Made by a program: the position numbers and the translations under genes | Notes under the pieces: model-generated | What the model was told of the DNA's origin: nothing | The model's database searches: none | What the model saw: only the letters and a program-made list of their open reading frames with translations | Source of the DNA: JAYUKV01 sp043764135 | Lineage (GTDB): Bacteria; Patescibacteriota; JACMRA01 | Reading direction: 5' to 3' | NCBI GenBank assembly: GCA_043764135.1 | Contig: JAYUKV010000069.1 | Span: 1 to 13,080 of the forward strand | DNA: 13,080 bases | In this document: positions 5,339 to 12,356 of the stretch, one piece after another | How positions within the stretch are numbered: the first letter of the stretch is position 1 | Layout of the letters: each line of letters starts with the position of its first letter

Positions 5339-6641
5339 AGAATTAATATTAGTTTGTACAACGGCTGTCAGTTGTCTTTTTATCTTTTTAACATATCTTA
5401 TGTTACACAACAGAAAAAGTCAAAATCAAGATACCATCCCATTACTTATGAATTTATCAAAAACAATTAGTGATAAATTCGAAACAGTTACAGATAAACA
5501 AACAGAACATCAATACCAAGTCAAAGAAGTATTAAATAATCACAACAATGAAGGAAGTGAAAAAATTCTAACTAGTTTAAGAACTTTCCAATCAGAGATT
5601 AACGAAGTTTTGCAACTTGCAATCCAGAATCTTCAAAAATCTAATTTGTTGGAACTAGATAAAATTGCAAGTCAATCAAAAAATAGCTTTGATCAAATCT
5701 ACGAAGCAAACAACAAAAAACTCCAAGATATTCAAGTTGAAATCGAGAGAAGGTTAAATGATAATTTAGCTAATAATATCAAGTCTTTTAAAGAAGTATC
5801 AAACGATCTTGGAGAAATGAAGAAAACAGCTCAAACTATGATTGATTCCACATCTTCAATTGATAAACTAAATAGAATTTTTGATAGAACTGCTTCAAAA
5901 TCATTTGGTGGGTTTTCAGAAAAATACTTAGAACAAATACTTGAATTTCATCTTAAAGGGCTTTGGAAATCCCAAGTTCAAGTAAAAGAGGGAAAGGAGA
6001 TTATTGATTATGCAATTGAATTTGATGATTTAAGCATTGGTATAGATTCAAAATTTGCACTCACTTCTTACAACGATTACCAGAATTCAGCAGATGAATT
6101 TAAACAACAAAAATTAAAAGACTATCTTGCTAATATTAGGACAATGGCAACTTCAATCTCATCCAAATACGGCGGATACTTCCAACACTTATTAATGTTC
6201 ATTCCAAGCGATGCAATGTATAATGAAGTGGCAAATGATCAGATAACAATGGATAAATTACATAGATTAAGAGTTGTTGTTGTTTCTCCGACTACTATTC
6301 TGTCTGTAATCTATGCTATATCTATGGTAAAAGATAAAATTGCAATTAATAATAACGCTCATACAATTCAAGATTATCTGATCAAAGTAGAAAAATCTAT
6401 TGGTAAGTTTAGAGAAGAATATGACAAGCTAGGTAAAAAATTAAGAGAAGCACAAGATACTTATGACAAGTCTTCTGTTTATGTGGTCCAAGTAGAAAAC
6501 CAAATTAGCAAAGTCAAAAAACTTGAACTAGCCTCATCCAGAGAAACTCTAAATCTTCCAGAACCAGATGAATCTAATTTAACAGAGATAGAATCTCCAA
6601 AAGTAATAAATGGCCATTACTCAACAAGCTATGTTAATTGA
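5328..6641 (+). CDS. rmuC: RmuC family protein (DNA recombination limiting factor, PD-(D/E)XK-like)
   Basis: The 437-residue protein has the RmuC layout. An N-terminal membrane anchor (about residues 4-25) is followed by a long polar coiled-coil region (about 35-180). The core domain (about 190-345) carries FGGFSE (E198), IDYAIEF (D227) and IDSKFALTSY (239-248); the IDSKF strand is the hallmark of the family and matches the D...(D/E)XK nuclease-like arrangement. LLMFIPSDAMYNE (288-300) is the conserved following strand. A second coiled coil (about 350-400) and a low-complexity acidic tail end the protein. RmuC proteins are linked to restraint of rearrangements at inverted repeats; catalytic activity is proposed from the fold rather than visible here. 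The ATG at 5328 is chosen because the anchor begins directly after it. It ends in TGA and overlaps the next gene by 32 bases, suggesting translational coupling. Confidence 0.9.
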   Translation: MSVIELILVCTTAVSCLFIFLTYLMLHNRKSQNQDTIPLLMNLSKTISDKFETVTDKQTEHQYQVKEVLNNHNNEGSEKILTSLRTFQSEINEVLQLAIQNLQKSNLLELDKIASQSKNSFDQIYEANNKKLQDIQVEIERRLNDNLANNIKSFKEVSNDLGEMKKTAQTMIDSTSSIDKLNRIFDRTASKSFGGFSEKYLEQILEFHLKGLWKSQVQVKEGKEIIDYAIEFDDLSIGIDSKFALTSYNDYQNSADEFKQQKLKDYLANIRTMATSISSKYGGYFQHLLMFIPSDAMYNEVANDQITMDKLHRLRVVVVSPTTILSVIYAISMVKDKIAINNNAHTIQDYLIKVEKSIGKFREEYDKLGKKLREAQDTYDKSSVYVVQVENQISKVKKLELASSRETLNLPEPDESNLTEIESPKVINGHYSTSYVN

Positions 6642-7101
6642 TTTTTTTTGGGTATTTTTGATAATTTGTATCGTTGCTTTTTTTGAGATAATTAGAATCA
6701 GTAAAAAGGATACCAAGATTACAAAGATTACTGATTATGACAAATTAATTTCTGTAATAACGCCCCCAGGTGAATTAGAGCCAATCTTGGTTAAGCTTGT
6801 TAAAGATGTAAAAAGTATCTTACCATCATATGATAAAGAATCAAAAGTTGGTAAAATTCTAAAGGATCTTAAGACTGCAATAGAGACCCATCAAGAAGAG
6901 TCTTATGCATACAAAAAATCTGTACATCTAGATGAAGCACCAAGTGCTTACAATGTAATAGATGTGGGTAAAATTGAGTTTAAGATAAAAGGATTTTTTG
7001 CTTTACTCAAGAAGCAAACAACTGATGATAGTTATACAAATGGTCTTTGGTTGGTTGTATTAGTATTTGGTATTTTAGCGTTTGTTATAAAAAATAATTA
7101 A
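6610..7101 (+). CDS. Two-helix membrane protein of unknown function, coupled to rmuC
   Basis: The 163-residue protein has a hydrophobic helix near the N-terminus (about residues 8-27, MLIDFFWVFLIICIVAFFEI) and one at the very C-terminus (about 145-160, GLWLVVLVFGILAFVI). Between them lies a lysine-rich soluble domain of about 115 residues, containing ITPPGELEPILVKLV. This resembles a hairpin-anchored cytoplasmic domain, but no family is recognised. Two starts are possible: ATG at 6610 (32-base overlap with rmuC) or ATG at 6631 (11-base overlap), which begins directly at the first helix. Neither has a strong Shine-Dalgarno, and re-initiation after the rmuC stop is plausible. It is probably co-transcribed with rmuC and may act with it at the membrane; this is inferred from position only. 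Confidence 0.7.
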   Translation: MAITQQAMLIDFFWVFLIICIVAFFEIIRISKKDTKITKITDYDKLISVITPPGELEPILVKLVKDVKSILPSYDKESKVGKILKDLKTAIETHQEESYAYKKSVHLDEAPSAYNVIDVGKIEFKIKGFFALLKKQTTDDSYTNGLWLVVLVFGILAFVIKNN

Positions 7102-7124
7102 ATCAAATGTGTCTCTATACTAAT

Positions 7125-7152
7125 TTGACCATTAAGAATTTCTAAATAAGAA
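7125..7152 (+). promoter_or_regulatory. Possible promoter of the truncated lepA gene
   Basis: TTGACC (7125-7130), a 16-base spacer and TAAGAA (7147-7152) precede the ATG at 7160 by seven bases. The -10 match is modest. If used, transcription would start at or near the start codon. Confidence 0.3.
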
Positions 7153-7159
7153 TTTGATA

Positions 7160-8377
7160 ATGTTAAAAGCTCTAATATTCGATTCTTTTTTTGATAAACA
7201 TAGAGGCGTTATCGCATTTGTAAGATTATTCTCTGGAGAAGTAAAAGCTGGAGATACTATTCATTTCATTGCTACTAATTTTAAGGCTCCAGTGAGTGAA
7301 GTTGGAGTATTTAAACCTGAAATGGTTCCAATTAGTAGTTTATCAAGTGGTGAAGTTGGATATATTGTTACAGGGCTTAAAGAATTAGAAAAAGTAAAAG
7401 TAGGTGATACAATCTCATCTTCTCCTGACTCAATTAATGCACTTGCAGGGTACAAAGAAGTTGAACCAAAAGTCTATTCATCAATTTTTCCAATTGATGC
7501 TGATGATTATCCTAAATTAAGAGATGCAATTGCAAAACTAAAGTTAAACGATGCTTCACTTTCATTTGAAACTGAAAATATTCCCGCACTTGGTTTTGGG
7601 TTTCGATGTGGATTTTTGGGGTTATTGCATATGGATATTGTTCAAGAAAGACTTAATAGAGAGTTTAATCTTGATTTAATTCTAACAACGCCATCTGTAC
7701 AATATGAAATATACAAGAACACTGGTGACGTAATTACAATTCATACTCCTTCAGAACTTCCAGACCCGTCTCAAATCTCTTCAATCAAAGAACCAATGAT
7801 AAAAATGGAATTAATCACCCCTGAAATATATATTGGTAAAATAATCGAACTTGTTACTTCTAGAAGAGGTAATTACACATCAATGGCCGCATTATCAATT
7901 GGGCAAATTCAGATAACATGCACATTACCATTGGCTGAAATGATAGTGGATTTTTATGATGATCTTAAAAGTGCAACAAAAGGATATGCAACTATGTCAT
8001 ACGAGATAACAGGATTTGAAAAAGCTGACTTGGTCAAAGTAGATATCCTAGTACACGGCAAAATAGTTGATCCATTATCATTTATCACACACAGAACTAA
8101 CTCAGAACAGAAAGGAAGACATGTCTGCGAAAAGTTAAAAGAATTAATTCCAAGACAACAATTCGAAATACCTGTTCAAGCATCAATTGGCGCAAGAGTA
8201 ATAGCTAGAGAAACTGTCAAAGCCTTTAGAAAAGATGTAACTGCCAAGCTTTATGGTGGTGATATAACTAGAAGAATGAAACTATTAGATAAACAAAAAG
8301 AAGGTAAAAAAAGAATGAAAATGGTAGGTAGTGTAGAAATCCCACAATCAGCATTCTTAAATATTTTAAAAAAATAA
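7160..8377 (+). CDS. lepA: Elongation factor 4 (LepA) lacking the N-terminal GTPase domain
   Basis: This 405-residue protein aligns with LepA from the start of domain II to the normal C-terminus. LKALIFDSFFDKHRGV (2-17) corresponds to the LQALIIDSWFDNYLGV segment near residue 190 of E. coli LepA. GFGFRCGFLGLLHM (145-158) and LNDASL (129-134) are the domain III hallmarks. LIPRQQFEIPVQASIGA (329-345), YGGDITRR (365-372) and KQKEGKKRMK (378-387) belong to the LepA-specific C-terminal domain that reaches the ribosomal peptidyl transferase centre. The roughly 185-residue G domain, with Walker A, switch I/II and NKxD, is absent. The upstream 58 bases and the preceding gene contain no trace of it. 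The frame is intact and well conserved. ATG at 7160 is preferred to TTG at 7154. Normal LepA is a ribosome-bound GTPase; this form could bind ribosomes but cannot hydrolyse GTP alone. A separate G-domain gene elsewhere, or an assembly join, are alternatives. Confidence 0.9.
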   Translation: MLKALIFDSFFDKHRGVIAFVRLFSGEVKAGDTIHFIATNFKAPVSEVGVFKPEMVPISSLSSGEVGYIVTGLKELEKVKVGDTISSSPDSINALAGYKEVEPKVYSSIFPIDADDYPKLRDAIAKLKLNDASLSFETENIPALGFGFRCGFLGLLHMDIVQERLNREFNLDLILTTPSVQYEIYKNTGDVITIHTPSELPDPSQISSIKEPMIKMELITPEIYIGKIIELVTSRRGNYTSMAALSIGQIQITCTLPLAEMIVDFYDDLKSATKGYATMSYEITGFEKADLVKVDILVHGKIVDPLSFITHRTNSEQKGRHVCEKLKELIPRQQFEIPVQASIGARVIARETVKAFRKDVTAKLYGGDITRRMKLLDKQKEGKKRMKMVGSVEIPQSAFLNILKK

Positions 8378-8393
8378 AAAAAACTCACAAAAA

Positions 8394-8425
8394 AAACTCA
8401 CAAAGAAATGTGAGTTTGTTTTTTT
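8394..8425 (+). terminator. Intrinsic terminator after lepA
   Basis: AAACTCACA (8394-8402) pairs with TGTGAGTTT (8409-8417) around the loop AAGAAA, followed by GTTTTTTT. It lies 17 bases after the lepA stop. The left arm is preceded by a second copy of AAACTCACA at 8381-8389, which could pair in its place. Confidence 0.8.
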
Positions 8426-8454
8426 GGTTATTAGGTTTGTTAGTTTTTACCATA

Positions 8455-8492
8455 AAAAAACATAAAAAATTTACTCACATAGATGTGAGTAA
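8455..8492 (-). terminator. Intrinsic terminator of the minus-strand gene ending at 8531
   Basis: TTACTCACAT (8471-8480) and ATGTGAGTAA (8483-8492) are perfectly complementary. Read on the minus strand, the hairpin is followed by ATTTTTTATG and TTTTTTTATGG. It therefore ends the minus-strand transcript from the gene at 8531-9058. Its stem shares the ACTCACA core with the lepA terminator. Confidence 0.7.
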
Positions 8493-8530
8493 TGTGGTGA
8501 ATATCGAAAAAAGTTTTTATTTGAATTAGG

Positions 8531-9058
8531 TTAATAGAGATTTACTGGTTTATCAGTAAAAAGTTTTAACTCTAAGCTATAAATGTGCTTCCCTTGATAT
8601 TTAAGAAGATCTCGATAATTCTGTTTATTTGAGTTTTTTATAAAGGTCAATCGGTTGAATTTCAGTAATTGACCGCTATTTCCTCCGATAGTGTGTTGAA
8701 TTATTTGAAGTGGAACAGCAAAATCTTCTGTTTTAGGACTGATATCCAATAAAAAAGAAAATTCAGTGTCTAAAATAGTTAAAATGTCAGAAACTTTAAG
8801 ATCCTCAACAACTTTGCCAAGTCTATCAATTAATGACATTTGAATGTAGATCTCTTTTGGGGTAAGTCCACAATTAATTTTTGGATCCAGAATTAGTTCT
8901 TGAGCATATTTCCAAGCATCAATTGATCGTTTACGAATACTTTCAAATGGCGCTACAGTTCCAAGAAGAGATTTTTCTCTTTGATGTAGTACAATTTCAA
9001 AATCTTGCGGTAAAGCAATCAAACAAGTAGAGCAACTAGATTGAACGTTTGTAAGCAT
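8531..9058 (-). CDS. Hypothetical protein, unknown function
   Basis: From the ATG at 9058 the protein has 175 residues. The frame also offers GTG at 9067 and TTG at 9070, which add only a few residues, and no Shine-Dalgarno is visible for any. The N-terminus holds SSCSTCLIALP, a CxxC pair that could bind metal or be redox active. The rest is a mixed polar protein with a helical middle (RKRSIDAWKYAQELI) and a beta-rich C-terminal part (YRDLLKYQGKHIYSLELKLF). There is no membrane helix and no recognised family. It is convergent with lepA and separated from the helicase gene upstream on the same strand by about 210 bases with no terminator visible. A minus-strand TTGACA at 9140-9135 may be its own promoter. 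Confidence 0.6.
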   Translation of the reverse strand: MLTNVQSSCSTCLIALPQDFEIVLHQREKSLLGTVAPFESIRKRSIDAWKYAQELILDPKINCGLTPKEIYIQMSLIDRLGKVVEDLKVSDILTILDTEFSFLLDISPKTEDFAVPLQIIQHTIGGNSGQLLKFNRLTFIKNSNKQNYRDLLKYQGKHIYSLELKLFTDKPVNLY

Positions 9059-9268
9059 GATTAACACCAAGGAACAAAGGATGAAAATTAAGAAAATGAC
9101 TTAATATTCTATTAATGGTTTATAATAACAAAAATGTCAATCAAATCCAAACCTTAATCAATAAAAGTTTTAAAAAATACATTTTTCTAAACATATGGTT
9201 CCGATACTTCTTAACTTACTATTGATGATGCGCCATAGAATTACTTTTTCTAACAATATTTGTGGTTA
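9059..9268 (-). promoter_or_regulatory. Intergenic region with a possible promoter for the gene at 9058
   Basis: On the minus strand TTGACA lies at 9140-9135, with ATTAAT 18 bases downstream (9116-9111) as a modest -10 box. No gene, hairpin with a T-tract or RNA gene is seen in the rest. The helicase that ends at 9269 therefore has no obvious terminator and may read through. Confidence 0.3.
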
Positions 9269-11527
9269 TTAGGCTCTAGCTTTATTGTCTATATACTTAG
9301 CTAATTTATAGTAAATATCTTCTTCTGAGGATTTAATATTCAAAGCAAAATTCTTATCCCCAACGACTTCAAACACTTCCTTACCTCTTGTGATAGCAAC
9401 ATTAAGTATATTGTAACAATCAACATTAATAAACTTTAGTTGATTAGGGTTGCTTCCTTGAGAATAAACAGGTGAGTATAGAATTGCTTTTTTTTCATCA
9501 CCTTGGAATGTATGAATTGTTCCAACTTGTACATCGTAAATATTTTGATCATTCAAAATCTTTTTGATTCTAAAGGCTTGATTTCTATATTGACTGATGA
9601 CACCAATTTCATCAGGTTTGAAATACTTAAGGTAATGTAAGACTCTTGTTAAGACAGTACTAGCTTCTATTTCATTAATATTAGTATTTCCACCCTGCCC
9701 TTCGATATGAAACCAATTAATTGCCCTAGATGAATTAGGCTTTGTTAATTTAAGACGGCTGTTGTAATAATTCTGGTTTGAGAATTCGATTATATCGTCT
9801 TGGCACCTGTAGTGGTAGGATAAGAATAATTCTTTTTGATTGCTTTCTATTCTCATTTGTTCTACATAATCGAATAAGGATAATTTTGTGTAATTAGAAT
9901 ATTTATCATTAACCAATTCTAGCTTAGTTACCAAATCATTTTGGATTTTACTAGTGATAACAGAGGAGGGGATGTGTGTTAATTGCTTAGGATCACCAAT
10001 TACAATTAATGATCTTGATGATTGAAGCAGTGGAATAATTGCAACGGAGTTACACTGCGAAGCTTCATCTACCATGACATAATCAAACATATTCTTTTTT
10101 ATAGGCAAATTATTAATTGCTTTGAGGATATTAGAAAATACAATTGGAGAGTCTTCAATAATATCATCAAGAATTTTTTTGGCTTGATAAATCCTGTTTG
10201 CATTTGATATTGCATCACTTAAAACCTCTATATCTCTATCATAAATCTGTATGTATTGATAATTCAACTTAAGGATAATCAACTCTTTTAATAGAGTAGA
10301 ATATTTAAGTTTATTCTTATTTTGATCAGTCATTAAACTTAGATATTTAGCTTCATTATCAGATAAGAAGTTTTGCTTGGTATGATATTCTTTTTTAATA
10401 TCAAATTTGTCATCACCCTTCTCTTCTATCAAATCAGGGTATTTTTTCTTTAAATACTGAATTCTAGACATGGCTTTGTTGAAATTATCTAAAAGCTCAA
10501 ATTTTAATTGAAGTTTTTCAAATTCACTCTCCTTTGCTTCTAATTCTGTTAATATAGTTTTTTTAGTTGTAATTAACTTAAGATTATTGATATACAGTAC
10601 AAACTCTTTAAAATTATTTTGAATATTAGTAGAATAACATGGAAAAGGAATTTTAATCCCTAATACTTCTTGCATTTTATGGTAAACAACATCCACTGGT
10701 TTGTTATTGTATGAAGTAATTAAAACTTTCTTATCCATAACAATTGCTTGAAGCAAAAACTCAGTTATTGTTTGAGATTTACCTGTTCCAGGTGGACCAT
10801 TTAATGTCTGAAGTCTTGTACCAAAGAATGATTCACAAGCTTCTTTTTGGTCCTCATTAAGTTCTGATTGTACAGGAATTATATTAATTCTATTAGGTGT
10901 TGTAGATGATAATTTACCTACTACATATTTATACAAAATATCAGTTTCCTTTATCTTATCAACATTCGTAACTAAATAATCAATTCTCTCCTTAATTATT
11001 TTATCAAACGAAGTAATATTAACCACACCACACATAAACTGTTGAGCAACTATGGCAACATTTTCGAATCTACTTAAAGATTCACTAAGTGTCTTAATTT
11101 TATCCTTAAAGGATAAACTCTCAAGCGATTTTGTAAGCTCTAACAATTCTTCATATTCATAACCAAGATTCATTAGAGTTGGAGTATGAATTTTAAAAGC
11201 ATAGCCTTTAACTATCAACTGATCACCTTCAATATTATCATCTGTAGCATATGCAACAAAGCAAGGATATGTATAACCATTTATATTAAACCTGATAGTT
11301 ATAGCAATAGAGGAAGCAATTCCCATTTTGTTTATTTTAAGCTTGAAGTTGGTGGCTGTTGGTACATCTAAAGGTATTCTAAATTCATTTAATTCTGGAA
11401 TGTATGTGTAATAGGTAGAGTAATCAAGAGCTTTGGTATCAAACTGTTCAGAACCTTGTATAGAAAGTTTGAGAACAGACTGAAAAAATTTTAGTTTGTT
11501 TAAGAGTTTACTTGAGTCTTGATTCAT
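9269..11527 (-). CDS. Superfamily 1 (Upf1/DNA2-like) helicase
   Basis: This 752-residue protein has the full SF1 motif series. A Q-like motif is NEDQKEA (224-230). Walker A is GPPGTGKSQT (244-253). Motif II is DEASQ (487-491), and motif III is GDPKQL (511-516). Motif IV region is YHYRCQDDI (571-579), motif V is GTIHTFQGDE (669-678), and motif VI is VAITRGK (710-716). DEASQ with GDPKQL points to the Upf1-like SF1B branch rather than UvrD. Between motifs Ia and II lies a long charged insertion (about 320-460) predicted to be coiled-coil, as in Upf1-like stalk domains. Residues 1-220 form an unrecognised, partly beta-rich domain. No nuclease motif is apparent. The role is ATP-driven unwinding or remodelling of nucleic acid; DNA or RNA preference cannot be told. 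The ATG at 11527 has no Shine-Dalgarno but a close upstream -10-like TAATAAT. It is divergent from the gene at 11700. Confidence 0.88.
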   Translation of the reverse strand: MNQDSSKLLNKLKFFQSVLKLSIQGSEQFDTKALDYSTYYTYIPELNEFRIPLDVPTATNFKLKINKMGIASSIAITIRFNINGYTYPCFVAYATDDNIEGDQLIVKGYAFKIHTPTLMNLGYEYEELLELTKSLESLSFKDKIKTLSESLSRFENVAIVAQQFMCGVVNITSFDKIIKERIDYLVTNVDKIKETDILYKYVVGKLSSTTPNRINIIPVQSELNEDQKEACESFFGTRLQTLNGPPGTGKSQTITEFLLQAIVMDKKVLITSYNNKPVDVVYHKMQEVLGIKIPFPCYSTNIQNNFKEFVLYINNLKLITTKKTILTELEAKESEFEKLQLKFELLDNFNKAMSRIQYLKKKYPDLIEEKGDDKFDIKKEYHTKQNFLSDNEAKYLSLMTDQNKNKLKYSTLLKELIILKLNYQYIQIYDRDIEVLSDAISNANRIYQAKKILDDIIEDSPIVFSNILKAINNLPIKKNMFDYVMVDEASQCNSVAIIPLLQSSRSLIVIGDPKQLTHIPSSVITSKIQNDLVTKLELVNDKYSNYTKLSLFDYVEQMRIESNQKELFLSYHYRCQDDIIEFSNQNYYNSRLKLTKPNSSRAINWFHIEGQGGNTNINEIEASTVLTRVLHYLKYFKPDEIGVISQYRNQAFRIKKILNDQNIYDVQVGTIHTFQGDEKKAILYSPVYSQGSNPNQLKFINVDCYNILNVAITRGKEVFEVVGDKNFALNIKSSEEDIYYKLAKYIDNKARA

Positions 11528-11533
11528 AGTCGA

Positions 11534-11562
11534 ATTATTAAGTATTTCTCAAAGTTTTTCAA
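11534..11562 (-). promoter_or_regulatory. Possible promoter of the helicase gene
   Basis: On the minus strand TTGAAA is followed after 17 bases by AATAAT, which ends six bases before the ATG at 11527. The spacing and sequence are fair. As with several other genes here, it would give an RNA starting at or almost at the start codon. Confidence 0.35.
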
Positions 11563-11609
11563 GTTAATAAAATTATTTTTACTTTACAATTTAATAAAAT
11601 TTATTTATG

Positions 11610-11659
11610 ACAACTACTGTTGTACAGTTAGAGTTCTTGTGAATGTTAACTGTTTAACA
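11610..11659. promoter_or_regulatory. Dyad sequences in the divergent intergenic region, possible operator
   Basis: Two short palindromes lie between the helicase and the gene at 11700: ACAAC-TACT-GTTGT (11610-11623) and TGTTAA-CTGT-TTAACA (11644-11659). ACAGTTA (11624-11630) is also the complement of TAACTGT (11647-11653). Such dyads between divergent genes are typical of repressor sites, but no regulator is identified. Confidence 0.3.
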
Positions 11660-11699
11660 ATTTTTGATTCTTGTAATATTTGATGAGAGGAAATTTTCC

Positions 11700-12155
11700 G
11701 TGGAACTATCATTCGATCAGCAAAACAACTCGTTTTTAGCTCCTTTAAAACAAACCAATCTTGCACAATTTCTTCCAAGTAAAAACTACCTCAGTATTTC
11801 CAGCGTAGGTTACCCAGTAGTCCATAATTCAGAAGGTGAATTTAAGACTCTTTGCAACCTTGAGGGATGTCTATACTATATTGAAGGATCGGTGATGGAT
11901 GCTGATGATGATGGTGTTAATTATGGAGTTGTAGAGAAGTTTTTGCCTGTATCATTATCTCCGTTAAAAGATAAGGCAATTGCAACCACTAAACAGCCTC
12001 CTATCCAAGTTACATCTTTGCTGTATTTCAGTTTTGGTCATTTAGATTATTTGTCTAACGGTGACAATACTGAGTATTTCGATGACTGTTTTAAAGCAGG
12101 GGTCTTTAAGATTGCATCGCTACAATCTTCATTTGATAAACTTTATAAAAACTAA
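11700..12155 (+). CDS. Hypothetical protein, unknown function
   Basis: The start is GTG at 11700, because GAGAGG (11685-11690) stands nine bases upstream as a good Shine-Dalgarno. The frame is open further upstream to a TTG at 11664, which lacks this support. The protein has 151 residues, no membrane helix and no signal peptide. It begins MELSFDQQNNSFLAPLKQ and contains an acidic run (MDADDDGVNYG) and four cysteines (in TLCNLEGC, DDCF and none elsewhere obvious beyond these three). It looks beta-rich. No family is recognised. Its strong ribosome binding site sets it apart from the left half of the window and is shared only by the protease gene downstream. A perfect hairpin overlaps its stop codon. 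Confidence 0.6.
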   Translation: MELSFDQQNNSFLAPLKQTNLAQFLPSKNYLSISSVGYPVVHNSEGEFKTLCNLEGCLYYIEGSVMDADDDGVNYGVVEKFLPVSLSPLKDKAIATTKQPPIQVTSLLYFSFGHLDYLSNGDNTEYFDDCFKAGVFKIASLQSSFDKLYKN

Positions 12156-12163
12156 AGTTTATC
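12135..12163 (+). repeat. Perfect hairpin spanning the stop codon
   Basis: GATAAACTTTA (12135-12145) pairs exactly with TAAAGTTTATC (12153-12163) around the loop TAAAAAC. The TAA stop is the first three bases of the right arm. No T-tract follows, so it is not a classical terminator; it may protect the RNA end or mark a terminator without a U-run. Confidence 0.55.
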
Positions 12164-12173
12164 CTTAAACCAA

Positions 12174-12262
12174 AAACTGCTTAGTTACCATGATTTAATA
12201 AATATATGCTTTTACTTGACCGTAATTGTTTATATAGTTAAGTTTAACTGACTAAGCAGTTT
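12174..12262. repeat. 12-bp inverted repeat enclosing 65 bases
   Basis: AAACTGCTTAGT (12174-12185) is exactly complementary to ACTAAGCAGTTT (12251-12262). The enclosed bases are AT-rich and show no further clear pairing. There is no T-tract. It could be a small MITE remnant, a regulatory RNA stem, or a protein-binding pair of sites upstream of the protease gene. Confidence 0.45.
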
Positions 12263-12356
12263 GTCTGTAAATTTATATGTTCTAAACTGATTCTTAGTGT
12301 CAATCAAAGGACAACATTTGTTGTTTTGTTTTTTATCGTAGTTTTAAGAGGGAAGA

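Noticed and set aside
6639..6641. UGA as a sense codon (glycine code of some reduced bacteria)
   Set aside because: Reading through the TGA of rmuC adds only about 20 codons before a TAG and matches nothing. All other genes are complete with ordinary stops and glycine codons.
6642..7159. A decayed LepA G domain upstream of the truncated gene
   Set aside because: The region is filled by an intact two-helix membrane protein in a different frame. No P-loop (GHVDHGKST-like), DTPGH or NKID-like peptide is visible in it.
9194..9271. A 25-codon frame (MVPILLNLLLMMRH...) on the plus strand after the helicase gene
   Set aside because: It is short, without a ribosome binding site, and runs into the end of the helicase gene on the other strand.
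12311..12335. A terminator before the protease gene (ACAACATTTGTTGT then a T-run)
   Set aside because: The stem is only five base pairs with a four-base loop, too weak to call a terminator, although the T-run is clear.
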